Source: Streptomyces sp. UNOC14_S4
Lineage (GTDB): Bacteria > Actinomycetota > Actinomycetes > Streptomycetales > Streptomycetaceae
NCBI RefSeq assembly: GCF_020740835.1
Contig: NZ_JAINFC010000007.1
Span: 1-42,243 of the forward strand
Direction of reading: 5' to 3'
Length of the DNA stretch: 42,243 nucleotides
Shown: piece after piece, positions 28,379 to 35,629 of the stretch
Layout: the number at the start of each line of letters is the position of its first letter
Numbering within the stretch: the stretch's first letter is position 1
Notes under the pieces: model-generated
Database searches by the model: none
What the model saw: the letters and a program-made list of their open reading frames with translations, nothing else
Told to the model about the DNA's origin: nothing
Translations under genes and position numbers: made by a program

Positions 28379-28711
28379 ATGAGCGTGTGGCGACGAACGC
28401 AGCGCAAGAAGCAGCAGGAAGCAGCCTGGCAGGTAAAGCATGGAGCTGCGCTCGTCGGTACCCTCTTCCTCCTGGAGATTGACCAGCCATGGTTCAGGTG
28501 CCGGTTTGAACCATCCGGCGAGTGGGACTCGCTCAGCACGCTGTTCGAGGCCCAAGAAGAAGCCAGAGCCATGAACTTTCCCGAGGATATGGTGTGGTCC
28601 ATCGCTGCAGTTCGGGATCTTGACCTCGAACTGCACCCGGTGGATGGCGGAGAAGTCATTAGACCAGTGATGATCTATATCGGAAAGGAACAGTCGAGCT
28701 TCCGGTACTGA
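28379..28711 (+). CDS. Probable immunity protein for the RHS toxin, 110 aa
   Basis: It begins 16 bp after the RHS stop, in the position expected of a polymorphic-toxin immunity gene. The ATG at 28379 is preferred, with GGGAAAGGG about six bases upstream; a GTG at 28373 would add two residues. The protein is small, soluble and acidic after a basic start, with aromatic-rich segments (DQPWFRCRFEPSGEWDSL) and no signal peptide or membrane helix, as needed to neutralise a toxin in the cytoplasm. I recognise no family. The role is inferred from position, size and the shared lower GC of the toxin tip. Confidence 0.65.
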   Translation: MSVWRRTQRKKQQEAAWQVKHGAALVGTLFLLEIDQPWFRCRFEPSGEWDSLSTLFEAQEEARAMNFPEDMVWSIAAVRDLDLELHPVDGGEVIRPVMIYIGKEQSSFRY

Positions 28712-28932
28712 CCAGCTCGTACTGTCCCAGTCCGTTGGCTACGACCCGGCACTGGCTGCGCATGCCGCCTGGGCTGAGGGCAGCTGACCGTCGGCCAGGC
28801 CGGCGCTCGGCACCACTGCGGACCAACGGGCAGAGACAGCCATGGCGAGGAGCTGGCTCTGCTGGCGGGCCAAGCGACCTGTTCCTGTATGCAAGAACGG
28901 GATGTCAGTGGTGTCCCCCATGATGGGCAATC

Positions 28933-30018
28933 ATGAGGAACGCGATCATCAGCGACTGCGTCTTGGCCGGGGCGATATATATCGGGCTGCGCATGCCCTT
29001 CATCGGCCCGCAGTGGTACGCGCGGAACCGCCAACCCCAAGGGACTCTGCTCAAGCTGCCTCTCCTACGACGCTGGGCAGAGTCACCAGCCCCCGCCCGC
29101 ATTGCGCGAGCACGGGTCCTCCTGGCCAGGCCCGGCAATGCGCCTTCTGGAGACCTGGAGGCGAGCTGGGGCCGTCTCGAAACATTGGTGCGGACACGCG
29201 AGTTCGCAACGACATGCGTCGTCATGTCCTGGATGCCGCCTGGGCTCCTGGCGCTCGCGGCCTGGTTCACCCTGCTCATCGGCGATCCTCCAGGGGCACA
29301 CTGGACCACCACCGTCGGTATCTGGCTCGTGACCGCGGCCGCCATCGGCTTCGGCACCTACGACTGGCGTCGCTACGAGGAATCCGAGCCCACCCAGCAC
29401 ACCGTGCACCTCGCTCTTTACGCGCTGGATGCCTGTCACGGCCCCGCTCCCGATTTTGCCGGCGGTCAGGACCCCGACGTGATCGCTCCGGCAATTGAAG
29501 CGTTCTGCGCCGCGCTAGCTCGTCAGGCCGAGTACGTGCCCAAGACGAGCGACCCCGAACTACGCAATCAGGCACGCACGGATGCGGAACTGGTCATCAA
29601 GAATGTCCAAGCAGCGAAGATCAGGTTTTTGCGCAACGACGCAACCGCACTGAATGAGCTCTCCCGTATCTTGGCGTCCGTGGTCACTCATGCGGTGAAG
29701 GCTCCCTCATCTCCGCCTGACATGCGCGTTGCAGATGAGGCCCTGCTTTCTTCAGATCCCGGTTGGAACGGCCCCATTCCACGGCCTGCCTTCGCGGTGA
29801 GGACCGTCGCCTCCTATGCGCTGTTCACTGCTTATCTGACGGCTATCGCCCTCCTGGTCAACTGGGTGGACTTCCCCGAACCCGTCTCGGCCATTCTGAT
29901 ACCCGTCCTCGCGCTCCCCGGGCTCAAGGCCCTGCAGAGGCACCGCAGCCCCACCGCGAACACAGCGCCCGACGGAGCGCCGACAGCCAGCACAACTGAC
30001 AGCGCAGGGCCCTCGTGA
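28933..30018 (+). CDS. Four-helix membrane protein of unknown function, 361 aa
   Basis: Four hydrophobic segments are visible: about 92-117 (CVVMSWMPPGLLALAAWFTLL), 126-143, 283-308 (SYALFTAYLTAIALLVNWV) and 313-330. They form two hairpins separated by a cytoplasmic-looking helical region of about 140 residues. The C-terminal tail is Pro/Ser/Thr-rich. I do not recognise a family. The ATG at 28933 has only a weak upstream site, so the start is uncertain. It lies downstream of the RHS toxin and its immunity gene with a 221-bp gap, so it may be independently expressed. Confidence 0.6.
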   Translation: MRNAIISDCVLAGAIYIGLRMPFIGPQWYARNRQPQGTLLKLPLLRRWAESPAPARIARARVLLARPGNAPSGDLEASWGRLETLVRTREFATTCVVMSWMPPGLLALAAWFTLLIGDPPGAHWTTTVGIWLVTAAAIGFGTYDWRRYEESEPTQHTVHLALYALDACHGPAPDFAGGQDPDVIAPAIEAFCAALARQAEYVPKTSDPELRNQARTDAELVIKNVQAAKIRFLRNDATALNELSRILASVVTHAVKAPSSPPDMRVADEALLSSDPGWNGPIPRPAFAVRTVASYALFTAYLTAIALLVNWVDFPEPVSAILIPVLALPGLKALQRHRSPTANTAPDGAPTASTTDSAGPS

Positions 30019-30326
30019 CAACCACGGCCAGCGGGACGTCTTCCCCAACTACGGGCAGTCAAGGCACCCGCTGGCCCACGTCCCCACTCGCCATGGCGAC
30101 CGGCCCGCCGACGGCTTCCCTGCCTGAGCAGCTCGCTCAAGACGATCAGCTCCTCCTCGTAATAGCACACCACCGGTTGGGCTTGATTCATCACGGCCAG
30201 GCGTCGGGCCCTCTGGTACGGCTGCGTCGAAGCAGCGATGTCAGAGCCTCGTGACACGATCACCGGAGTTGCACAGCATGCGTTGCCCTGGCCGGGGCTA
30301 CACATCTGACATCCCGAGGGGGAATT
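30019..30326. other. Intergenic region, possible small minus-strand remnant
   Basis: No plus-strand gene is convincing. On the minus strand, 30120-30196 encodes MNQAQPVVCYYEEELIVLSE and a little more, which looks protein-like. That frame has no stop before it runs into the membrane-protein gene, so I treat it as a possible remnant only. Confidence 0.3.
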
Positions 30327-31523
30327 GTGACCGCCGACCCTGTTTACCTGCTCAACGGAGGCGTCTCGCGCATGGAGCACACACCCTATGAAAGCGAGGC
30401 AGAGCTCCAGGATCTGATAGCCGACCATCCACAGGTCCTGGCCTGTGGCCCTCTCATAGACTCCCCCAGCCTGGTCCTTGTGCGGAGGGAGATGCCCACG
30501 CCCCTCAGCGAGGAGAGTCCCAGGGGTTTGAGCCTTGACCACCTCTTCGTCGACGTGGACGCACTGCCTACCCTCGTCGAGGTCAAGCGGGCCAACGACA
30601 CCCGCATACGTCGCGAAGTCGTAGGGCAGATGCTCGACTATGCCGCCAACGGAGCTCGGTACTGGACCGAACAAACACTCCGCGACAACTTCGAGCACAC
30701 TTGGCGATCCCGTGGCCTCGAACCAGAGCAAGCGTATGAGGATCTCCTGCCCGGGCGCGACCCGGACATCTTCTGGCGAGAAGTACGCCAGAACCTCCAG
30801 AGAGGGAACATGCGCCTGCTGTTCGTCGCGGACCACATTCCGGATGAACTACGCGCCATCGTTGAATTCCTGAGCGGCGCATTGAAGACCACCAGCGTCG
30901 CAGCTATCGCCCTGCCCCGATTCCGCAGCCCGGGCAGTCTCACGATGCTCTCCCCACGCGCTTATGGAGCCGTATCCGACACCGTTGTTCGCCGTCCCGC
31001 AATCAGGCGCGGCAAAGAGCCGGACATCTTCTGGAGCGCGTTGGAACAACACGGCGGCCCCGAGCAGCTTCAGGTCGTACGAGACCTCATCAGCACCTGG
31101 GAAAGCCGAGGTGGTGCCCCCTGGTACACCACCACCGAGAACGGCTCCGCCACATGCACCCTCCGCGCACCCTACGCCGATGGCAACAGCTACGTCTGGC
31201 TGGCATGGATCGCCGTCTATCCGAACCATCGGATCCGAACCAAGGTCGTGTTCGATTTTTCTACCCCCGCACAAGAGAAGCTCTTCCGCGACGAAGCCCT
31301 GCGTGACGAGCTGTTGGCTCGCATGAGTTCAGTGGCAGGAATCCCTTTGACCACAGGCCGCCGCCCGAGCTTCCCTCTGGAGAGACTGCTGGACGAAGTC
31401 ACTCGCGAAGAGTTCCGGCAAACCGCGTCCTGGTTCCGAGAGCAAGTTCGGTCGAAGAACCCTCCGTTGGACACCGTGCCCTCAGCGATGGCAGAGGCCG
31501 CTGAGTCCTCGACGCCCGAGTAG
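30327..31523 (+). CDS. Predicted PD-(D/E)XK nuclease-fold protein, 398 aa
   Basis: It starts at a GTG with GAGGGGG upstream. The N-terminal 110 residues have the layout of NucS/DUF91-like nucleases: a helix ESEAELQDLIADHPQVL, a strand ending in LDHLFVDVDA (D71, D76, D78), then LVEVKRANDTRIRREVVGQM with E85-V-K87. That gives the D...ExK site followed by the conserved basic/Gln helix. Residues 110-400 form a second region with no recognised motif. The family context is DNA cleavage or DNA-end recognition; the target here is unknown. It faces, across a 413-bp gap, the convergent 299-residue nuclease-like gene. Confidence 0.7.
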   Translation: MTADPVYLLNGGVSRMEHTPYESEAELQDLIADHPQVLACGPLIDSPSLVLVRREMPTPLSEESPRGLSLDHLFVDVDALPTLVEVKRANDTRIRREVVGQMLDYAANGARYWTEQTLRDNFEHTWRSRGLEPEQAYEDLLPGRDPDIFWREVRQNLQRGNMRLLFVADHIPDELRAIVEFLSGALKTTSVAAIALPRFRSPGSLTMLSPRAYGAVSDTVVRRPAIRRGKEPDIFWSALEQHGGPEQLQVVRDLISTWESRGGAPWYTTTENGSATCTLRAPYADGNSYVWLAWIAVYPNHRIRTKVVFDFSTPAQEKLFRDEALRDELLARMSSVAGIPLTTGRRPSFPLERLLDEVTREEFRQTASWFREQVRSKNPPLDTVPSAMAEAAESSTPE

Positions 31524-31936
31524 CAGCAGCTCAGCCGGGTTCGTGCGAGGGCGTGTTCCCAGTCGCGCGTTCGCAATCAACAACGGGGCAGCAGTCCTGC
31601 GTACTCGGGCATTCCAGCGGATCATCAGGACTGACACCACGAGCACCAGCACAGTCAAGTGCGCTTCCAGGAGAGCCTGGAAGGTACCTCTCTGCCAAAA
31701 TCTCGCGTTGCACAACCAGGCCACAGAGCGCAGCAGCGGCGCCTCCGCGTATAGCGTTGATTTCCCGGTTCACCAAACCGGCTCCCAGCCGGATCATGGG
31801 CTATCCACCGCCAGCCCCTGTCCCTCCGGCTGAAAGGACATGTCACGCCGCTCCCTCAACTTCAGACACCCGAATCTCCTCGGGCACCTCGCTTCTCCCC
31901 GCTGCGACGGACCTCATGTTGCCGGTGAGCCTGGCC
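31524..31936. other. Gene-free gap between two convergent nuclease-like genes
   Basis: I see no coding bias on either strand in these 413 bp. Both flanking genes end here, so transcription terminators are expected, but I could not identify a clear hairpin with a T run. Confidence 0.4.
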
Positions 31937-32836
31937 CTACGCAGCCTCGTAGCTCAGCCGGAACAGATCGCCGGCGCGCTGCAGATCCGCCTCGGATCGC
32001 AGGCGCACTTCCAGCGCCCCCGTGCCGTGGTGGCCGATCTCCCGTACGTCCCGGGTGAAGCCGGGGACGAGGTCGACCGTGTCCGGGTCCGCCTTGAGGT
32101 AGACGACGACCTCGCGCTGCTGCGTGCGGCCGACGCAGGCGAAGTTCTTCAGCCGCCGGTAGGCGAGGTACTGCTTGCGCTCCACCTGTGTCACGTCATC
32201 GCCGAGCGACACCAAGACGTCGTCCAGGGCCGATCGCAGCTCGTCCAGTGGTTCGTCGGCGGCACAGGGCTGCGCGATCGTCGTGGCGGCGCGTTCTCGC
32301 TTGCGCACGGTGCGCCGCTCCTTGGCCGACGGCGTTACGGAGACGACCGTCTCCAGGGCGAGCAGCTCGTGGCCGAAGTAGCGGTAGCGGACGAGGTCGA
32401 TGTTGCGCTGGATCTCGCGGACGGCGTGGACGTCGTACCGGGTGAAGCTCTCCGCGACGCAGATCAGCCTTGGCGCGCTCCACAGCACCTGATCCGCCGC
32501 CGCTGCCCCGAGGTGTTCGCGGACCAGGAGCTGGAACTCGGCCCGGTGGTCGGTCAGCCAGGAAAGGTAGAAAAGGCCCTGCGGGACTACACCTGCGCTC
32601 TGGCCGCGCTTGTATTCCACGATCACGGGCGAACCGTTCTCGTCCAGGCCCAGCGAGTCGATCCGTCCGCCGTGCAGCGGTCCAGTGCTGTACTCGCTCG
32701 CAAGGAAGCGCACGCCCAACAGCGCCTCCATGTTCCTCTCGACCAGCTCCTGCAGATGCCACTCACGCACCGCCGCGGCCGATACCACCTCTGCCGCGCC
32801 ACCACCCGCGATGTTGAACAACCTCAGACTCGACAC
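31937..32836 (-). CDS. Predicted PD-(D/E)XK protein with DUF5655-like C-terminus, 299 aa
   Basis: The GTG at 32836 is selected because AAGGGGGAC lies immediately upstream and the conserved SSLRLFNI start follows; a longer frame from 32980 adds 48 unlikely residues. The N-terminal domain has REWHLQELVERNMEALLG, GGRIDSLGLDENG (D60) and PVIVEYKRGQS (E74, K76), the D...ExK signature of DUF91/NucS-type nucleases. After a charged linker at about 180-215, the C-terminal 85 residues resemble DUF5655 (AYRRLKNFACV...VVVYLKADP...DLFRLSYEA). Its first 70 bp fall inside the 440-bp repeat, and a truncated second start survives at 36961. It once probably lay directly downstream of the RNA methyltransferase gene now at 37268. 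Confidence 0.75.
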   Translation of the reverse strand: MSSLRLFNIAGGGAAEVVSAAAVREWHLQELVERNMEALLGVRFLASEYSTGPLHGGRIDSLGLDENGSPVIVEYKRGQSAGVVPQGLFYLSWLTDHRAEFQLLVREHLGAAAADQVLWSAPRLICVAESFTRYDVHAVREIQRNIDLVRYRYFGHELLALETVVSVTPSAKERRTVRKRERAATTIAQPCAADEPLDELRSALDDVLVSLGDDVTQVERKQYLAYRRLKNFACVGRTQQREVVVYLKADPDTVDLVPGFTRDVREIGHHGTGALEVRLRSEADLQRAGDLFRLSYEAA

Positions 32837-32965
32837 CCGTCCCCCTTGCCCTCGCAGGTCACAACGATCCGCGAGGACAGGATTGTTTCCGGAGGCGTGA
32901 GCGCACGTCAAAGGACTTCGGGAACAGCGTCGTGCACCCTGGGCAGGCCCTTCGCCCTGCCCAAC

Positions 32966-33014
32966 ACAACCGCCCGCCAACCGGACTCAAAGCCCAGTCG
33001 ACGGGCGGTTTTGT
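32966..33014 (-). terminator. Hairpin terminator in the left repeat
   Basis: ACAACCGCCCG at 32966-32976 pairs with CGGGCGG(T)TTTGT at 33002-33014. The T run is stronger on the plus side, so it may work in both directions. A second GC hairpin, GGGCAGG with CCTGCCC, lies at 32941-32962. In the original gene order it would end transcription of the RNA methyltransferase. Confidence 0.5.
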
Positions 33015-33036
33015 GCCCTCTGGCTACCCTCCCGAC

Positions 33037-33086
33037 GAGCGTCACACGAGCGTCAGGAGAGCGTCACGAGCGTCATTTCAGCGTCA
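33037..33086. promoter_or_regulatory. Five GAGCGTCA units at about 11-bp spacing, left repeat
   Basis: GAGCGTCA occurs at 33037, 33048, 33059 and 33068, and CAGCGTCA at 33079. Start-to-start distances are 11, 11, 9 and 11 bp, about one helical turn. Such phased direct repeats are typical of OmpR/PhoP-type and SARP regulators; which protein binds is unknown. The array lies about 200 bp upstream of the nuclease-like gene start. Confidence 0.45.
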
Positions 33087-33142
33087 GAATTTCGCCCCTA
33101 CCGCCCATAGCGCACATAATGCACGCCAGGTAAAACCGCAGG

Positions 33143-33205
33143 TCAGAGGCCCTTTGCGGCAGGCTTAAGGATCGCGACGCACTCGACGTGATGGGTCATC
33201 GGGAA
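33143..33205 (-). pseudogene. Last 20 codons of a foreign RNA-methyltransferase allele
   Basis: The minus strand reads FPMTHHVECVAILKP, then AAKGL and stop. It equals the C-terminus of the intact TrmA/RumA-type gene at 37268, except that the tail differs (TGNRV there). Homology ends abruptly at 33205. The different tail shows that this end came from another strain's allele rather than from simple duplication of the resident gene. Confidence 0.8.
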
Positions 33206-33395
33206 GCGGCAGATGGAAAACATGTGGAAAGAAACCGCAGGTCAGGAGCCTGCTGCGCGAGCATCGCACTGACCGGCAGTGTGCATTACGTGCGGCGTGG
33301 GCGCTACGGACACCTGCGCGACGCTCCCCTGTGCAAGGGGGCGTTCCGCCGACCTTCCGTGGGTCATATCGCCGACCGTACTGGCGGGGTCCACG

Positions 33396-33839
33396 TCAGA
33401 GCGGGAGGTCGTCAGGGAGGACCCGGAATGCCTTGTAGCGGCCGAGCGGGCGTACCGCGCGGAAGTCCCGGCGGTCGAGGGTGAGGATGGCATCGGTGTC
33501 GAAGTCCGCGGCCAGCGCAACGTTCACTGCGTCCGCCAGGTCGAGGTCCAGGCCCGAGTAGCGGGCGCGGACGGACTGCGCGACCCCCAGGTGGTCCTCC
33601 GTGATCTCCGGTACCGAGATACGCCCCCGGCGCATCCAGTGTCGAATGTCGTCGACCGCACTGACCGCGGCCTCGCGGCCGAGTTCACGGGTGGCGACAT
33701 GGTCGATCTCCGCGAGCAACAGCGGCGACAGGACGAGCAATCCCGCCACCATGATCGCCTCGTTCGCCGCCTGATGCTCGGGGTGCGTGGAGTCGAGCGC
33801 GGCCAGCAGGCCGGACGTGTCGGCCACAACGATGATCAC
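33396..33839 (-). CDS. vapC: PIN-domain toxin (VapC-like ribonuclease), 147 aa
   Basis: Predicted endoribonuclease toxin of a type II toxin-antitoxin pair. The PIN acidic residues are present in order: D7 (VVADTSG), E44 (LLAEIDHV), D103 (DLADAVNVALA) and D122 (ILTLDRRDF). Size fits the family. It starts with a GTG overlapping the antitoxin stop by 4 bp (GTGA), the usual coupled arrangement. PIN toxins typically cut tRNA or rRNA; the target here is unknown. It lies inside the segment bounded by the 440-bp repeats and may help to keep it. Confidence 0.88.
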   Translation of the reverse strand: MIIVVADTSGLLAALDSTHPEHQAANEAIMVAGLLVLSPLLLAEIDHVATRELGREAAVSAVDDIRHWMRRGRISVPEITEDHLGVAQSVRARYSGLDLDLADAVNVALAADFDTDAILTLDRRDFRAVRPLGRYKAFRVLPDDLPL

Positions 33840-34090
33840 GCAGCGGTCCCCGTCTCCCGCTGAACCGCATCCGCGACCGCGTCACGGACCTCGGCCTTGG
33901 AGGGAGTGCGCCCCGAACCCTCGAAGGTCCGGGAGAACAGCGGCTCGTCCCAGACCCGGTTGGCCATGGCAGCGAGGTGAATACCCTGCCGGATGATCTC
34001 GGCCTCACTGATGCCACGACGCTTGGCCGCTTCCTTGATGATCGCGAGATCTTCCGGATCGGCGTAGACGTTGGTTCGCTTCATCGACAT
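33836..34090 (-). CDS. vapB: Ribbon-helix-helix antitoxin (VapB/CopG-like), 84 aa
   Basis: The N-terminus MSMKRTNVYADPEDLAIIKEAA...ISEAEIIRQGI is a ribbon-helix-helix DNA-binding domain: a basic strand, then two helices with a glycine turn. The C-terminal half (about 45-84) would wrap the PIN toxin. Two in-frame ATGs, at 34090 and 34084, could start it; neither has a good ribosome binding site, so leaderless translation is possible. It is upstream of and overlaps vapC. Autorepression is expected, and paired direct repeats lie at its start. Confidence 0.85.
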   Translation of the reverse strand: MSMKRTNVYADPEDLAIIKEAAKRRGISEAEIIRQGIHLAAMANRVWDEPLFSRTFEGSGRTPSKAEVRDAVADAVQRETGTAA

Positions 34091-34116
34091 GTACCAAGAT
34101 TAACCCATGTACCAAG
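34089..34116. promoter_or_regulatory. Likely antitoxin operator, two ATGTACCAAG repeats
   Basis: ATGTACCAAG occurs at 34089-34098 and 34107-34116, 18 bp apart, across and just upstream of the vapB start. Ribbon-helix-helix antitoxins bind short tandem sites of this kind in their own promoter. The role is inferred from position. Confidence 0.5.
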
Positions 34117-34237
34117 CTGATGTATATCGGCGTCGGCTGGCGCGCTCTTGGCACGGCTGGCCCCGACCATTCACCGTGGCGACGCTGTCCTCCGCCACCC
34201 GGCCCGCATCCTGCTCTGCTCTGCCATGCTTCCAGGC

Positions 34238-35509
34238 ATGCCGAAGAGTCGTGGCCGCCGCAAGCCGGGCAGTGCCAGGAAGCCCGTACGCCGTTCACCG
34301 CGCCCCCTGCGGCTGTCGGACCGTGCCTTGCGGGAGGCCCGAACGCTATGCCTGGGAGACAAGGACATCCTCGCCGTGGAGGCGTGGGCAAGCGGGCTCC
34401 TGGGAGAGGCGTGGCTGACCGCAGGGATGACGGAGCGCGAGCCGGAGCACACGCTATGTCTTGAGGTGGTGCGACGGGCCTCGACGACACCGTCCCCGCA
34501 CGGCCTCGCCGCCGTGGGCGCCCTGGAGCGGGTCGGCCCGCCCGGCAGCCGCTCCCTGCTCCACGGGACGGTGGAGATCCTCGCCGACTCCCAGCCGCTG
34601 CCCGCCTGGCACGGAGCCGCACCGCACCGCCCGGTGCGAGCCTGGTGCGCGGAGGACGTATGGGACAGCGAGCGGGTGCTGTTCATCGAGTACGACGGTC
34701 CGGTCCCACACACGCTGATGGCGCAGATCGGCGAGGTCGGCGGCACGCTGGTCGACAAGCTGGCGCTGCTGGCTCCGGAGGCCGTCACCGCCTGGGAGGA
34801 GGCACGGGAGACGGGCGAGGTACCGATGCCGTTGGCCGGACAGAACGTCGACGATGTCCTCGCGGATCTCGCCGCGGCCCTGCGTCTGACGGACATGACC
34901 TGGCCCCGCCAGGACGACGAGGACGTCGTCGCCCTGCGGTCGCTGGCCTGGGCGCGCTGCCGAGACCGCCTGCCGGACCGGCCCGGGCAGCAGCCGCTGG
35001 AGGAGGCTGAACGGGCCCGTTTGCTGAACGTGTTCACAGCTTCCCGCACCGGCGCAGCGAAAGAGGTCGGCACCGTCCGGTCTCTGGGCGAGCTGTTCCT
35101 TGACTACGGGGAGAACTGCCTGAGTCGCGGGCCACTGTGCTGGAGTCCCGGCCAGGTCGCCGTCTTCCTGAAGGACTGGCTGCCGCGCAAGGCCGTACTC
35201 GATCAGGAGCACCGCGCATTCCTGCCCGACGCCTTGAAGCAATGGGTGACTTTCGCGCTCACCGAACGCGGCGTCGAGGCGCCGTGGATCGCTCCCGTCG
35301 TCTCCGCGGTCGACACCCATGTGCCCGCCTTCCGCGCGGTCTTCGACGACGAGGCGGCATGGGGCCCGGCCAAGCAGTTCTCCGCCGCCCTCGCCGCACG
35401 GGGCGTCGACCTCACCGACCACGATGCCGTCGACGCCGCCGTGCGCGCCCTCAACGCCGAACGGCTCGCCCGGCAGCTCACGGGCCGACCACGGCCGTCC
35501 AGCTCCTGA
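34238..35509 (+). CDS. Unrecognised protein with basic N-terminus, 423 aa
   Basis: No family is recognised. The frame opens at 34148, but the ATG at 34238 gives a plausible strongly basic start (MPKSRGRRKPGSARKPVRRS) that may bind nucleic acid or be disordered. The rest is soluble and mixed, with an acidic middle (DDVLADLAAALRLTDMTW) and helical C-terminal third. There is no signal peptide, membrane helix or metal-binding cluster. GC-rich third positions run the whole length, so the gene is real. It is the first of three same-strand genes (34238, 35630, 36820) that look like one module, divergent from vapBC. Confidence 0.65.
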   Translation: MPKSRGRRKPGSARKPVRRSPRPLRLSDRALREARTLCLGDKDILAVEAWASGLLGEAWLTAGMTEREPEHTLCLEVVRRASTTPSPHGLAAVGALERVGPPGSRSLLHGTVEILADSQPLPAWHGAAPHRPVRAWCAEDVWDSERVLFIEYDGPVPHTLMAQIGEVGGTLVDKLALLAPEAVTAWEEARETGEVPMPLAGQNVDDVLADLAAALRLTDMTWPRQDDEDVVALRSLAWARCRDRLPDRPGQQPLEEAERARLLNVFTASRTGAAKEVGTVRSLGELFLDYGENCLSRGPLCWSPGQVAVFLKDWLPRKAVLDQEHRAFLPDALKQWVTFALTERGVEAPWIAPVVSAVDTHVPAFRAVFDDEAAWGPAKQFSAALAARGVDLTDHDAVDAAVRALNAERLARQLTGRPRPSSS

Positions 35510-35629
35510 CACATGTCGCAGCCAGGGGCGCACGCACCCCAAGGAACGCCTCCCGGCAGCGACAGAACCCGAAAGAGCAGGCAAGAAGAAGTGGAGCAGT
35601 AGGAAGAAGTGGAAAAAGGCGACTCCCCC

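Larger units (their letters stand above)
32766..33205 (+). repeat. 440-bp direct repeat, left copy
   Basis: It matches 36891-37330 without any net insertion or deletion (constant 4125-bp offset) and with about 22 mismatches by my count. It holds the first codons of the nuclease-like gene, the intergenic region, and the last 20 codons of an RNA methyltransferase gene. Eight of the mismatches cluster in the 23 bp that encode the methyltransferase tail. Confidence 0.9.

Noticed and set aside
30120-30250. Small minus-strand gene encoding MNQAQPVVCYYEEELIVLSE
   Set aside because: It looks protein-like, but the frame has no stop before running antisense through the membrane-protein gene and has no clear ribosome binding site.
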